From Amycolatopsis iheyensis (GTDB taxonomy: Bacteria > Actinomycetota > Actinomycetes > Mycobacteriales > Pseudonocardiaceae), in the NCBI RefSeq assembly GCF_024703995.1, contig NZ_JAMXQV010000001.1, forward strand, positions 310,001 to 374,000: a DNA stretch of 64,000 nt, given 5' to 3'. Below the pieces are notes generated by a model, which had not been told where the DNA came from, ran no database searches, and saw only the letters and a list, made by a program, of their open reading frames with translations. The position numbers and the translations under genes are program-made. Below, in pieces: positions 27,371-36,813 of the stretch (its first letter is position 1; the number at the start of each line of letters is the position of its first letter).

Positions 27371-28189
27371 GTGGGTGAGCCGAACCTGCCCGCCCGGCAG
27401 ATGGGGCGCCAGCTCAAGCGCATGCGCGAACGGCTCGGCATGACCCAGGACGAGGCCGGCAAGCCGCTGCGCATGTCGACGAGCAAGGTGTCGCGGATCG
27501 AGATGGGCTACCTGCCGCCCTACCACGACTTCCGCGCGCTGCTCGATCGCTACAACGTGATCGTTTCGGACTGGGACGAGTACATCTCGGCCTACGACCG
27601 CGCCAAGGAGAAGGGCTGGTGGCACCACTACGGGGTGGGCAATCGCGGGTTCCTGCCCATCGAGGCCGAGGCGAGCAAGGTGAAGGTGTTCCAGTTCGGC
27701 TACATCCCCGGACTGCTGCAGACCGAGGCGTACATGCGCGAGGTCTTCGCCGCGGCGCGCGTGCAGATGAAGCCGAAGGTGCTCGAGAACCAGGTCACTG
27801 TGCGCTTGTTGCGGCAGTTGCGGCTCACCGATGAGCCGATCTTGCAGCTCCACGCGATCATCGACGAGTACGCGCTGCGGAAGCCCATCCTCGGGCGGGC
27901 CGAACGGCAGGAGCAGTTGCGGCACCTGGTCGAGCGCGCGCGGCAGCCGAACGTGACCTTGCAGATCGTGCCGGAGGATGTCGGCGCTTACGCGGGGCAG
28001 AACGGCAATCTCATCGTGGCCAGCTTCGATGACTCGGAAGAGCCGGACATCGCCTACGTTGAGCACATCTTCGGCTCGGTTCACGTTGAGAAGGAGGCGG
28101 AGGTCTCCGCTGCTAAGCTGGCGTTCAAGGATTTCGCCGATCGGGCCCTGGACGCGGAGGATTCGATCGCGCTGATCGAACGGCTCTGA
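27371..28189 (+). CDS. Scr1-family HTH regulator (XRE HTH plus DUF5753)
   Basis: 272 residues. An XRE-type HTH (RMRERLGMTQDEAGKPLRM) is followed by the DUF5753 domain, with the hallmark FQFGYIPGLLQTEAYMREV and later IVPEDVGAYAGQNG. These regulators pair with DUF397 proteins throughout Streptomyces and Pseudonocardiaceae and influence development or antibiotic production. GTG 27371 has GAGGGG ten bases upstream and gives the usual length. The DUF397 gene follows by 13 bases. Confidence 0.93.
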   Translation: MGEPNLPARQMGRQLKRMRERLGMTQDEAGKPLRMSTSKVSRIEMGYLPPYHDFRALLDRYNVIVSDWDEYISAYDRAKEKGWWHHYGVGNRGFLPIEAEASKVKVFQFGYIPGLLQTEAYMREVFAAARVQMKPKVLENQVTVRLLRQLRLTDEPILQLHAIIDEYALRKPILGRAERQEQLRHLVERARQPNVTLQIVPEDVGAYAGQNGNLIVASFDDSEEPDIAYVEHIFGSVHVEKEAEVSAAKLAFKDFADRALDAEDSIALIERL

Positions 28190-28202
28190 TCGGGAGGCTG
28201 CG

Positions 28203-28439
28203 GTGTCCACTGTAGACGCACGGTGGTTCAAGAGCAGCTACAGCACCGACGGCGCGGGCAGCGACTGCGTCGAGGTGTGGATTAAGAGCAGCCACAGCAC
28301 CAGTGGCAACAACAGCAACTGTGTTGAGGTTTCCTTCGGTGCGCCCGTCGCCGTGCGGGACTCCAAGGCACCCCAGGGCGAACTCCACCTGAGCGCCGCC
28401 GCCTGGTCGGCCTTCCTCACCAAATCGGGTGATCGCTGA
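28203..28439 (+). CDS. DUF397 protein with a duplicated N-terminal motif
   Basis: 78 residues, longer than the usual 60-65. The DUF397 motif W-K-S-S-x-S...C-V-E-V occurs twice in a row: WFKSSYSTDGAGSDCVEV, then WIKSSHSTSGNNSNCVEV. The rest (VAVRDSK, and AWSAFL) occurs once. It looks like a small in-frame duplication. DUF397 proteins act with the DUF5753 regulator encoded upstream. GGGAGG precedes GTG 28203. The 3' end overlaps the convergent membrane gene by 23 bases. Confidence 0.9.
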   Translation: MSTVDARWFKSSYSTDGAGSDCVEVWIKSSHSTSGNNSNCVEVSFGAPVAVRDSKAPQGELHLSAAAWSAFLTKSGDR

Positions 28440-28944
28440 ACTTCCGGAGCGTCTGCACCGACGGCCGCACGTAGAACATCCCCGCCAGGAAGCCCATGGT
28501 GGCGAAGGCGAGCGTCGAGAACGTCGTGAGCAGGTCCGGCGCCCGGAACTGCGGCGTGTCGCGCCACACCCGGAACACGATCGGCACCGCGAACGACCCG
28601 AGAACCAGCACGAGCGTCAGCACGTACGTGAACACGAGCGCGTTGCGGGCCGACGCGGCGCTCGCGACCACCAGGTAGTCGCCGCGCAGGCAGCGCCTCG
28701 ACGACAGGACCAGCACCGCGATCGCCAGCACACCCAGCGGCGGCAGCACCGCCGCGGCCTTCCCGACCAGCGTGTCGGGGAACGCGTGGCCGTGGACGAT
28801 CCCCTGCAGGAACGTCGTGAGCCCGAACAGCAGCACCATGCCGGCGATCATCGAGCACCCGACGACCACCGAGCCCCACCGCACGCGGTCGGCGAACCGG
28901 GGCGGCAGCGGCACGAACTCGACCTGGCCGAAAGTCCCCTGCAC
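28417..28944 (-). CDS. Four-TM membrane protein, unknown
   Basis: 175 residues with four hydrophobic segments (about 25-48, 68-90, 103-125, 145-165). No motif that I recognise. ATG 28944 is preceded by GGAGGTG. The overlap with DUF397 is at the 3' ends only. Confidence 0.75.
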   Translation of the reverse strand: MQGTFGQVEFVPLPPRFADRVRWGSVVVGCSMIAGMVLLFGLTTFLQGIVHGHAFPDTLVGKAAAVLPPLGVLAIAVLVLSSRRCLRGDYLVVASAASARNALVFTYVLTLVLVLGSFAVPIVFRVWRDTPQFRAPDLLTTFSTLAFATMGFLAGMFYVRPSVQTLRKFSDHPIW

Positions 28945-28963
28945 GGTTCACCTCCGAAAGCCC

Positions 28964-29008
28964 TCAAGGCCACCTTACGGGCGTCGGACGCCCGCAAGGT
29001 GGCCTTGA
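28964..29008. repeat. Intergenic palindrome, family A
   Basis: Arms of 22 bases (28964-28985 and 28987-29008) with one mismatch and a one-base centre. It lies between the end of the trehalose gene and the start of the membrane gene, so it could terminate the former. Its core (AAGGCCAC...GCGTC..ACGC) matches the repeat at 55.45 kb at 20 of 26 positions, so it belongs to a dispersed family. Confidence 0.8.
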
Positions 29009-29029
29009 CGGCACTTCAGTACGAAAGGG

Positions 29030-31564
29030 CTAACTCGCCGCGAGCAAGTTGGCGCACCGGATCAGCCCGATGTGCGAATAGGCCTGCGGATGATTGCCGA
29101 GGGACCGTTCCGCGATGGGGTCGTACTGCTCGGGCAGCAACCCCGTCGGGCCGGCCGCCGCGACGATCTGGTCGAACAGCTCCTGCGCCTCGGTGCGCCG
29201 CCCGGTGAGCAGGTACGCCTCGATCAGCCACGCCGCGCAGATGTGGAAACCGCCCTCACCACCGGGAAGGCCGTCGTCGCGGCGGTACCGGTACACAGTG
29301 GACCCACTGCGCAGCTCCGCCTCGATCGCGGTGACCGTCTGCTGGAAGCGCTCGTCCGCCGGGTCGATCAGCCCGGTGAGCCCGACGAACAGCGAGGCCG
29401 CGTCGAGGTCCGTGCCGTCGTAGGCCGTGGTGAAGGCCTGGACCTCGTCGTTCCAGCCGTGTTCGAGCACGTCACGGGAGATCTGGTCGCGCAGCGCCGG
29501 CCACGCGCCGGGCACGCCGCGGCCCCACTGCTGACCCAGCTTGACCGCGCGGTCGATGGTCACCCAGCACATCACCCGCGAGTAGACCCGGTGGCGCGGC
29601 ACGTGCCGCTCCTCCCAGATCCCGTGGTCGGGCTCGTTCCAGCGGCGCGTCACGGCTTCGGCCATGGCGCGGACCAGCTGCCAGTCCTCGTCACGCAGGT
29701 CACCGCGCGCCGCGGCCAGCGTGCCGACCAGCTCGACGACCGGGCCGAAGACGTCCAGCTGCACCTGGTGGTTCGCCAGGTTGCCGACGCGAACCGGGCG
29801 AGAACCGGCATAACCGGGCAGCGACTCGATGACCGCTTCGGCGCCGATCACGCTGCCCGCCAAGGTGTACAGCGGGTGCAGCCGCTCGGGGCCGGCCAGC
29901 GTGGCGAGCACGCCGTGCAGCCACTTGAGGTAGCCCTCGGCCTCCTCGATCGAGCCGAGGTGCACGAGCTCCCGCACGGTCATCGCGGCGTCGCGGATCC
30001 AGCAGTAGCGGTAGTCCCAGTTGCGGACGCCGCCGATCTCCTCCGGCAGCGACGACGTCGCGGCCGCCAGCACGCCGCCGGTGTCGGTGTTGACCAGACC
30101 GCGCAGGGTCAGCGCCGAGCGCAGCACCAGATCGGTCTGGACCTTCGGCAGCTGCAGCTTCGACGTCCAGTCGCTCCAGTAGCGGCCCGCGCGGTCCCGG
30201 CGTTCCACTTCGGACAGTTCGTGCTCGCCGAGGTCCGTGGTGCCGCAGCGCAGCTCCAGCACGACCGGCTGGGTCGGCGTCGGCTGGACCAGCGCGGTAG
30301 CGGTGTCGTTGAGGCCGTCGGAGGTGACTGTCCACTCGACACCCGGCGCGTACAGCACGAACGGCTCGGACGTGCCGAGCACCTTCAGGCCGCCCTTGGT
30401 GATCTCCAGCTTCACCGGCACGCCGCCGAACTCGGGGCGCGGCGCGAACGTGACGTCCGCCTGCGCCTCGCCCGAGATCACCCGGACGAGGTCCGTGCGG
30501 TGCTGCGGGCTCTCCGGCTCGAGGTAGTCGGTGACGAGCAGACGCGACCAGCGCGTCTCGACCGTCATCGTGTTCGGCAGGTAGCGCTGGCCCAGCGGCA
30601 GGCCGTTGCGGTGCGGCTTGATGGAGAAGTGCCCCGCGCCCTCACCGCCGAGCAGGTCGGCGAACACCGCGGGTGCGTCCGGCCCGGGGTGGCAGAGCCA
30701 GGTCAGCTTGGCGTCCGGCGTCACGAGCGCGACCGAGCGCTCGTTGGCCAGCATCGACAGCCGCTCGATGGGTGGGGCCGACTCACCGTAGAGCCAGTTC
30801 CGGCGCTCTTCGAGCATGAACGCCAGCACCAGTGCGACGTCGACGGTGTCGGGCACGCGGAAGCCGGCCAGGGTCTCGCCGTCGCCGACCTTGATGCCCA
30901 GGTCCGGGCCGGACAGGCGGGCGAAGGCCTTCTCGTCGGTGACGTCGTCGCCGAGGAAGATCGCCGCGGTGGCGCCCACCTGGTGGCGCAGGATGTCGAG
31001 CGCGTGGCCCTTGTCCGTCTGGACGACCGCGAGCTCGACCACCTCCTTGCCGTCGGTGGTCGACACGCCCTCCCAAGTGGACGGTCCGTTGTGGACGGCG
31101 GCGAGCACGCGCCGGCCGGCCTCGTGCTCGGCGCGGCGGACGTGCACCGCGATGCTCGCCGGCTTGACCTCGAGCGACACGCCCGGGACGTCGAGCACGA
31201 GCTGCTCCAGCTCGGACTCGAGCCGCCGGTGCAGCTCCCGCGCCTTTTCGTCGAGCGCGTGGATGAAGCCGATGTCGAACTCCGAGCCGTGGCTGCCGAC
31301 GAGGTTCACCTCCGACGGCAGCCGCGACAGCGTCGCCAGGTCACGCAGCGCGCGTCCCGAGATGACCGCCGTGGTCGTCTCGTGCAGACCGGCGAGCGAT
31401 CTGAGGGCCCCGACGGACTCGGGCAGCGGGCGTGCCTCGTCCGGGTTGAGCGTGATGGGTGCCAGCGTGCCGTCGTAGTCGCAGGCGACCAGCAGACGCG
31501 GAGTACGGGCGATCTGCACGATCGCGCGCCGCAGCTCGGCGGGCAGGGCCTCGGCAGTCAACAC
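29030..31564 (-). CDS. Trehalose-phosphatase fused to GH15 hydrolase
   Basis: 844 residues. The N-terminal HAD domain (about 1-260) is an OtsB-type trehalose-6-phosphate phosphatase: DYDGTLAP, AVISGRALRDLA and LGDDVTDEKAF. The C-terminal 580 residues are a GH15 domain of the glucoamylase/actinobacterial trehalase type: NWDYRYCWIRDAAMTV, with the second acidic region near LLPEQYDPI. Together with upstream otsA it could make trehalose and return it to glucose. GTG 31564 or TTG 31561 are both possible starts; AGGAGG spacing slightly favours the TTG. Confidence 0.93.
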   Translation of the reverse strand: MLTAEALPAELRRAIVQIARTPRLLVACDYDGTLAPITLNPDEARPLPESVGALRSLAGLHETTTAVISGRALRDLATLSRLPSEVNLVGSHGSEFDIGFIHALDEKARELHRRLESELEQLVLDVPGVSLEVKPASIAVHVRRAEHEAGRRVLAAVHNGPSTWEGVSTTDGKEVVELAVVQTDKGHALDILRHQVGATAAIFLGDDVTDEKAFARLSGPDLGIKVGDGETLAGFRVPDTVDVALVLAFMLEERRNWLYGESAPPIERLSMLANERSVALVTPDAKLTWLCHPGPDAPAVFADLLGGEGAGHFSIKPHRNGLPLGQRYLPNTMTVETRWSRLLVTDYLEPESPQHRTDLVRVISGEAQADVTFAPRPEFGGVPVKLEITKGGLKVLGTSEPFVLYAPGVEWTVTSDGLNDTATALVQPTPTQPVVLELRCGTTDLGEHELSEVERRDRAGRYWSDWTSKLQLPKVQTDLVLRSALTLRGLVNTDTGGVLAAATSSLPEEIGGVRNWDYRYCWIRDAAMTVRELVHLGSIEEAEGYLKWLHGVLATLAGPERLHPLYTLAGSVIGAEAVIESLPGYAGSRPVRVGNLANHQVQLDVFGPVVELVGTLAAARGDLRDEDWQLVRAMAEAVTRRWNEPDHGIWEERHVPRHRVYSRVMCWVTIDRAVKLGQQWGRGVPGAWPALRDQISRDVLEHGWNDEVQAFTTAYDGTDLDAASLFVGLTGLIDPADERFQQTVTAIEAELRSGSTVYRYRRDDGLPGGEGGFHICAAWLIEAYLLTGRRTEAQELFDQIVAAAGPTGLLPEQYDPIAERSLGNHPQAYSHIGLIRCANLLAAS

Positions 31565-31599
31565 TCCTCCTCAGGAGCGTGCAGGGTCGGGGGACTATG

Positions 31600-33039
31600 T
31601 CAGTCGACCGCCTCGGTGCCCAAAGCCTGAAGGAACGAGCGCGCCCATCGATCGACGTCATGGGTGAGGACCTGGCGACGCATGGCGCGCATCCGGCGAC
31701 GGCCCTCAGCGGGGTCGAGCGTAATGGCAGCCACTAGCGCGTCCTTCACCCCGTCCAGGTCGTGGGGGTTGACGAGGAATGCGCTAGAGAGCTCGGCGGC
31801 CGCGCCGGCGAACTCCGACAGCACGAGCGCGCCCCCGAGATCGTGCCGGGCGGCCACGTACTCCTTGCAGACGAGGTTCATCCCGTCACGCAGGGGCGTC
31901 ACGACCATGACGTCCGCGGCGGAGAAGAACGCGGCCAGCTCGGTGCGGTCGACCGACTGGTGCAGGTAGTGCACGACCGGGTGACCGACGCGGGCGAACT
32001 CGCCGTTGATCCGGCCGACCATCTGCTCGATCTCGCCGCGCATCCGCTGGTAGTGCTCGACGCGCTCGCGGCTGGGGGTGGCGAGCTGGACGAACGTGAC
32101 GTCGTCGGGCTGCAGCCGGCCCTCGTGCAGGAGCTCGTGCAGCGCCTGCAGCCGCAGGTCGATGCCCTTGGTGTAGTCGAGGCGGTCGACGCCGAGCAGG
32201 ACCGTCTTCGGGTTGCCCAGGTCGCGCCGCAGCTGCGCCGCGCGCTCCTGGACGCCCTTGGTGCGGGCGAGCGCGTCGAGACCGGTGGCGTCGATGGAGA
32301 TCGGGAAGGCGCCGACGCGGACGGTCCGGTCGCCGACCTGCATGGTGCCCGGCCGCGAACGGACGCCGACCGCGCCGCGCGTCGACTCGAGGCCGATCAG
32401 CTGACGGCACAGCCACAGGAAGTTCTGCGCCCCGCCGGGGCGGTGGAAGCCGACGAGGTCGGCGCCGGTGAGGCCGCGGATGATCGCGGCGCGCCACGGC
32501 ATCTGCATGAACAGCTCGACCGGCGGGAACGGGATGTGCAGGAAGAAGCCGATGCGCAGGTCCGGTCTCAGCTCGCGCAGCATCGCCGGCACCAGCTGCA
32601 GCTGGTAGTCCTGGATCCAGACCGTCGCACCCTGGGCGGCGACCTCGGCGCTGGCCTTCGCGAAGCGGCGGTTCACCTTGACGTAGCTGTTCCACCACAC
32701 GCGGTCGAACACCGGCCGCTCGACGACGTCGTGGTAGAGCGGCCAGAGCGTCGCGTTGGAGAAGCCCTCGTAGTAGTCGCGGACCTCGTCGGCGCTGAGC
32801 GAGACGGGGTGCAGGACGAGACCGTCGTCGTCGAACTCCTCGACGTCGACGTCCGGGATGCCCGGCCAGCCCACCCAGGCGCCCTTGCGCGACCGCAGGA
32901 ACGGCTCGAGCGCGGAGACGAGCCCACCCGGGCTGGCCGTCCAGCGGCGTTCGCCGTCGGTGGTGCGCTCGAGGTCGACCGGTAGCCGGTTCGCCACCAC
33001 GACGAAGTCGGCCTGGTTCCCGTTCTCCTGTTCAGTCAC
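31600..33039 (-). CDS. otsA: Trehalose-6-phosphate synthase
   Basis: 479 residues of the GT20 family, joining glucose from UDP- or GDP-glucose to glucose-6-phosphate. Visible motifs: [13 protein letters not shown] and GGLVSALEP for the sugar-phosphate loop, [41 protein letters not shown], and [16 protein letters not shown] near the donor site. GTG 33039 has GAGGAG upstream. It is followed after 35 bases by the phosphatase/GH15 gene, so the two steps are co-transcribed. Confidence 0.97.
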   Translation of the reverse strand: MTEQENGNQADFVVVANRLPVDLERTTDGERRWTASPGGLVSALEPFLRSRKGAWVGWPGIPDVDVEEFDDDGLVLHPVSLSADEVRDYYEGFSNATLWPLYHDVVERPVFDRVWWNSYVKVNRRFAKASAEVAAQGATVWIQDYQLQLVPAMLRELRPDLRIGFFLHIPFPPVELFMQMPWRAAIIRGLTGADLVGFHRPGGAQNFLWLCRQLIGLESTRGAVGVRSRPGTMQVGDRTVRVGAFPISIDATGLDALARTKGVQERAAQLRRDLGNPKTVLLGVDRLDYTKGIDLRLQALHELLHEGRLQPDDVTFVQLATPSRERVEHYQRMRGEIEQMVGRINGEFARVGHPVVHYLHQSVDRTELAAFFSAADVMVVTPLRDGMNLVCKEYVAARHDLGGALVLSEFAGAAAELSSAFLVNPHDLDGVKDALVAAITLDPAEGRRRMRAMRRQVLTHDVDRWARSFLQALGTEAVD

Positions 33040-33121
33040 TGTCGCTGCTCCTCGCGTCCTGGGTCGCGGCCCCAGAGTGAAACCCTATCGCGTGAGCGAT
33101 GAACAGCCGGTGACCGCAGCG

Positions 33122-34621
33122 TTACTCCAAGCTTCTTTCGGTCGGCTCGAGCGGACCAGCCATGCGTGGTCCGGCGAACCGGCGCTCCAGCCTGCCCAGG
33201 CCGGTGCGCACCGGCTGGGCGAGCCATTCGCCGAGTACCACGCCCGCTGCCAGCGCAAGCCCGATTGCGACGGCCGTCATGAGGGTCGAGATGTTCCCGC
33301 CGGGCTCGACGCCGATTTGGTACAGACCACGGTAGGTCGACAGGCCCGGAAGCAGCGGAGTGATCCCGGACACGGCGACGACGAGCGGGGTGACGCCGAG
33401 CCGCCGCGCGAGCACGCCACCGCAGAACCCGACCAGCGTCGCGGCGACCGCGGACGAGCTGACGCCGTCGAGCTGGGCGACCATGAGCGAGCCGTAGACG
33501 GCGGCGCCGATGGCCCCGGCGGCGGCCGCGACGAGCGTCGCGCGCAGCTTCGCGTAGGAGGCGAGGGCGAAGCAGGCGGAGGCGCCGGCCCCACCGAGCA
33601 CGATGAGCGGCAGCTGCTGCGGCGTCGAGCCGGTGATCTCGGGCAGCGGCGTGAGCGGCAGCTCGAGCAGCACGGCGATCCTCAGGGCCAGCACGACCCC
33701 GGCGATCAGGCCGGCCGACATCAGCGCGGTCTCCATGGTGCGCCCGGCCGCGGTGACGTTGTAGCCGGTGATGGCGTCCTGCACGGCCGAGACGGTGGAC
33801 AGCCCGGACAGCAGCACGGTGACGGCCGCGGCGACGACCAGGGTCGGTCTGTCGGTGGTCATCATGCCGCTGCTCACGATGGCCATCGCGGAGAGCGTCG
33901 CGAACAGCCCGCCGACCACCTGCTGGAAGAAGAAGGGCAGGGAGTACCGGTTGAGCAGCCGCCCGAGCCGGTCGATGGCGGCACTGATCACGAAGGCGAC
34001 GAGGGCGACGTCGAAGCCGCCGCCGAGCAGGATGGTGATGAAGGCGGCCAGGCCACCCCAGGCGAGCGTCGCGGTCCAGCGCGGGTAGGGGTGCGGCGCG
34101 GAGGTGATCCGCTCGAGCTCGGTCTGCGCCTGCTCGGCGCCGACGTTCCCGCGCACGATCTGCCGGATGAGCTTCTCGGTCTCGGTCAGCCGCGTGTAGT
34201 CGAGACTCCGGCTCCGCACGACCCGCAGCGCGGTGATCGGCGAGAGCTCACTGCCCCGGTGACAGGTGACGGTGATCGAGGTGAAGATGACGTCGACCTC
34301 GCAGTGCGGCAGCCCGAGCGCCCCGGCGATGGCGATGATGGTGGCGGTGACGTCGGACGCGCCGGCCCCGCTGGCCATCTGCACTTCACCGAGGCGAAGG
34401 GAGAGGTCGAGCACGAAGTTGACGGTGGCCTCGTCGGGCAGCTGAGGCCCCATGGCCTCTTCGGCGTCGACGGCGGGAAACTCCCCGGTGGGAGCTTCGA
34501 GCACGTGCCAAGGCCGCCGCCGCAGCAGGCTCGGGGTGTGGACCTTGGGCCGCTGCACGGGCGGTTCCAAAAGGGGCCATCTACTGGTCCGGCCCCCGTT
34601 GGTGCGCTCGTTGATCTTCAA
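33122..34621 (-). CDS. ThrE-family threonine/serine exporter
   Basis: 499 residues. A soluble N-terminal domain (about 60-200, including EVQMASGAGASDVTATI and DVIFTSITVTCHRG) is followed by roughly ten membrane helices. These form the two halves (ThrE and ThrE_2) that exporters of this family carry fused in actinobacteria. It should export threonine or serine. TTG 34621 has GAGGAGG six bases upstream. Confidence 0.9.
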   Translation of the reverse strand: MKINERTNGGRTSRWPLLEPPVQRPKVHTPSLLRRRPWHVLEAPTGEFPAVDAEEAMGPQLPDEATVNFVLDLSLRLGEVQMASGAGASDVTATIIAIAGALGLPHCEVDVIFTSITVTCHRGSELSPITALRVVRSRSLDYTRLTETEKLIRQIVRGNVGAEQAQTELERITSAPHPYPRWTATLAWGGLAAFITILLGGGFDVALVAFVISAAIDRLGRLLNRYSLPFFFQQVVGGLFATLSAMAIVSSGMMTTDRPTLVVAAAVTVLLSGLSTVSAVQDAITGYNVTAAGRTMETALMSAGLIAGVVLALRIAVLLELPLTPLPEITGSTPQQLPLIVLGGAGASACFALASYAKLRATLVAAAAGAIGAAVYGSLMVAQLDGVSSSAVAATLVGFCGGVLARRLGVTPLVVAVSGITPLLPGLSTYRGLYQIGVEPGGNISTLMTAVAIGLALAAGVVLGEWLAQPVRTGLGRLERRFAGPRMAGPLEPTERSLE

Positions 34622-34791
34622 GATCCACCTCCTCGCTCAAGTCCTCTCGCCCGGACCATCGACGCATGTGTGCGGACTGTTGCAGTGGCGTGCACCACGT
34701 TGCTCCATAGTGGCCTGGAGCAGGGGATCCTGCCTGTCGGCAAGATCGCCGGGGGTGGCCGATACACTGGGGTTGGCGTCGTTGGCGTCAG

Positions 34792-34864
34792 GCCGCTATA
34801 GCTCAGCTGGTAGAGCATCTGTCTTGTAAACAGAAGGTCAGGGGTTCGAGCCCCCTTGGCGGCT
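34792..34864 (+). tRNA. tRNA-Thr(TGT)
   Basis: A complete cloverleaf: acceptor GCCGCTA pairs with TGGCGGC, the D-arm is GCTC/GAGC, the anticodon loop CTTGTAA gives TGT, and the T-arm has TTCGAGC. Discriminator T, no encoded CCA. It is followed by a strong terminator and marks the left edge of the accessory region. Confidence 0.95.
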
Positions 34865-34875
34865 CCGAAGACCTG

Positions 34876-34905
34876 AAAAGCCCCCTGCCGGCAGGGGGCT
34901 TTTTC
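34876..34905. terminator. Bidirectional intrinsic terminator
   Basis: A perfect 15-base-pair palindrome (34876-34890 with 34891-34905) with an A-run on one side and a T-run on the other. It would stop tRNA-Thr transcription on the plus strand and AbiEii transcription, whose gene ends at 34907, on the minus strand. Confidence 0.92.
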
Positions 34906-34906
34906 G

Positions 34907-35842
34907 TCAGCGCCAGACCCGTTCACCGATGCGCCAAGCTCCGGCTGGGGAACTCGGCTGCAGGAGCGGGCTGATGAAGGCGTCGGCCAGCCCGTGCGCA
35001 CCGTCGAGTGTCCGAAGGTCCGCGGGCAACGCGCCGACGCCGGCCGCGGCGCGGGCGTACCCGCGGGGCCAGTCGCCGGCGGGCACTCTGAACCGGTCGG
35101 GGAAGCGGACCGGCGTGCCCTCGTTCCGCCGACGCTCGGCTTCGAGGTGGACGAATCGGTGGGTGAGTTCGGCGGGCAGCGCGCTCTTCACCGCGACCAG
35201 GACGAGGTCGACCAGGTCTTTGTAGCGGGTCGAGGTGCCGGCCCCGTCGGCGCCGTACCCGGTGTAGAGAGCGCAAATCTTGTCGCTGACGACGTCTTCG
35301 AGCGGGTACACCCGGATCTCGGGCCAGGTGGTGCACCCGCTCGGGAACGCGGCGGGCAACGGCTCGACGACGACCGATCCGCGCGGGCGCACTCCTTCGG
35401 TGACGACGTCGACGCTCGTCCGCGCCAACCTCGTGAGGCCGATCCTGGCTTCGAAGTAGACCTTCCGGGTCGGGCGGTCCATGTCAGGGACCTTGTCGGT
35501 TCTGGTGTGGTGGTAGACGAGCGGGTCGTAGGGATCGTCGAGGTCGACAGAGACCGCGGTGATGAGGCTGTCGACGGCGGCATCGATGGTGTTCTGGCGG
35601 CTGATCAGGTCGATGTCGGTGGAGTGCCGGCTGTTCGGCCACCTGACGAGCAGGGACTGGCCTCCTTTGAGCACCCAGCTCTCGCCCTCCGCCGCGAAGA
35701 CGCGGGCGAGCAGGCGCCGGTGGTAGTGCAGTTCGACCAGTTCGCCGACCGGCGTTCCGCAGCGACCGGACTCCTGCCTGGCCAACGCGTTGACCGACGC
35801 CTTGTACGCGGCGGGGGAACTCGACGGTGGTTTCGGCTTCAT
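34907..35842 (-). CDS. AbiEii-like nucleotidyltransferase toxin
   Basis: 311 residues, toxin of a type IV toxin-antitoxin pair. The DNA-polymerase-beta-like nucleotidyltransferase motif is intact: WVLKGGQSLLVRW (residues 56-68) and STDIDL with Asp76 and Asp78. A Lys follows in LEDVVSDKICALY. Characterised AbiEii/MenT proteins add nucleotides to tRNA or otherwise block translation, giving abortive phage infection. The gene overlaps its antitoxin by four bases and ends at the tRNA-Thr terminator. Confidence 0.9.
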   Translation of the reverse strand: MKPKPPSSSPAAYKASVNALARQESGRCGTPVGELVELHYHRRLLARVFAAEGESWVLKGGQSLLVRWPNSRHSTDIDLISRQNTIDAAVDSLITAVSVDLDDPYDPLVYHHTRTDKVPDMDRPTRKVYFEARIGLTRLARTSVDVVTEGVRPRGSVVVEPLPAAFPSGCTTWPEIRVYPLEDVVSDKICALYTGYGADGAGTSTRYKDLVDLVLVAVKSALPAELTHRFVHLEAERRRNEGTPVRFPDRFRVPAGDWPRGYARAAAGVGALPADLRTLDGAHGLADAFISPLLQPSSPAGAWRIGERVWR

Positions 35843-36705
35843 GCCTCCGCCTCGTCGTCAGCTTCGTTCGCGAGGTCGAGGAGAACCTTGGCGGCGTCAC
35901 TGACTCCGGCGTCGCGCAGCGCCTCCCGCAAGAGTTCGACGCCCTTGCGCTGCCGCCGGGTGACAGGTTGTTCTCGGATGGCCTTCAGCTCCTTCACCAG
36001 GGCGGCGAGCCCGGCTTCGGTTGCCGCCGGAGTCGGGCGGACCGCGAGATCGGCGATGGAAAGTCCGATCTGGGACAGCAGGTTTTCCAGGAGTTCTTCC
36101 CCGTCCCCCGGCCGCGCCCCGTAGCGGCGGGCGTAGGGAGCGATGTGCTCGGCGAGCCGGTCGAGCCGCAGCTTTCCGGCCTGGACGCCTTCGCGGATGA
36201 TCGTGGCGATGTGGCTGCCGTCGATGTGCTGATCGAGCAGGTCACAGACCGTGCGCAGTGCGGTGGTGACAGGCAGGCCGTCGAGCACGATGACGTCTTC
36301 TTCGGCGAGAGATGCCTTCTTGGTCCACACGTCGGAGTCGCGCACGTCGCGGCGCTTGGGCACGGTGAACGTGAGCCGGCTGTTGACCAGCTCGCCGAGG
36401 CCGTGCAGGCGGGCGGCGGACTGGTGCGAGACGACGCCGCCGTCCGGGTCGAGCAGCGGTCGTTCCCAGCCGGGCGTGGCCGGGTTGAGCGCGAGCCACA
36501 CGGCTTGCTCTTCGCGGGCCGGACCGGCCGCCGCGCTGGTCGCGGCGTGGACACCGCGGCGGACGCTCTCGAGGAACCGGGCGTTGGTCAGCCGGTGCAG
36601 CGTCACGGCATCGACGCCCAGGCCCTTGGCCTGCCGGCTGGTGACCATGCCCCACTGCTCGGCCGTGAAAGCGCTGAGCAGCTCGAATGCCTGCTCCATC
36701 TTCAT
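35839..36705 (-). CDS. AbiEi-like antitoxin
   Basis: 288 residues. The N-terminal winged helix (MVTSRQAKGLGVDAVTLHRL, about 19-38) and the following conserved region (RRGVHAATS, and SHQSAARLHGLGEL) fit the AbiEi antitoxin family, which neutralises AbiEii and represses the operon. ATG 36705 lies only seven bases after a TAATAT -10-like sequence, so the mRNA may be leaderless. Translation of the toxin is coupled through the ATGA-type overlap. Confidence 0.9.
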   Translation of the reverse strand: MKMEQAFELLSAFTAEQWGMVTSRQAKGLGVDAVTLHRLTNARFLESVRRGVHAATSAAAGPAREEQAVWLALNPATPGWERPLLDPDGGVVSHQSAARLHGLGELVNSRLTFTVPKRRDVRDSDVWTKKASLAEEDVIVLDGLPVTTALRTVCDLLDQHIDGSHIATIIREGVQAGKLRLDRLAEHIAPYARRYGARPGDGEELLENLLSQIGLSIADLAVRPTPAATEAGLAALVKELKAIREQPVTRRQRKGVELLREALRDAGVSDAAKVLLDLANEADDEAEA

Positions 36706-36737
36706 ACGGCAAATATTACCTCAGTTACCGTCGTTGC

Positions 36738-36754
36738 TTACACTCTAGGTGTAA
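36738..36754. promoter_or_regulatory. Inverted repeat over the abiE promoter
   Basis: TTACAC/GTGTAA arms (36738-36743 and 36749-36754) around TCTAG. On the minus strand they overlap the position of the -35 box for the TAATAT at 36713-36718. AbiEi antitoxins bind inverted repeats at their own promoter, so this is a likely operator. Confidence 0.55.
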
Positions 36755-36813
36755 CTAACGTCGGACTTGGTGGAAACTTTTGCCGTTGAAGTCGGCGTGC
36801 GCCGCTGCCTCGC

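Noticed and set aside
31762..32985. Long plus-strand frame opposite otsA
   Set aside because: Shadow of the minus-strand gene; low-complexity Arg/Asp/Val-rich composition with no motif. The same applies to long frames opposite otsB-GH15, the RHS gene and radA.
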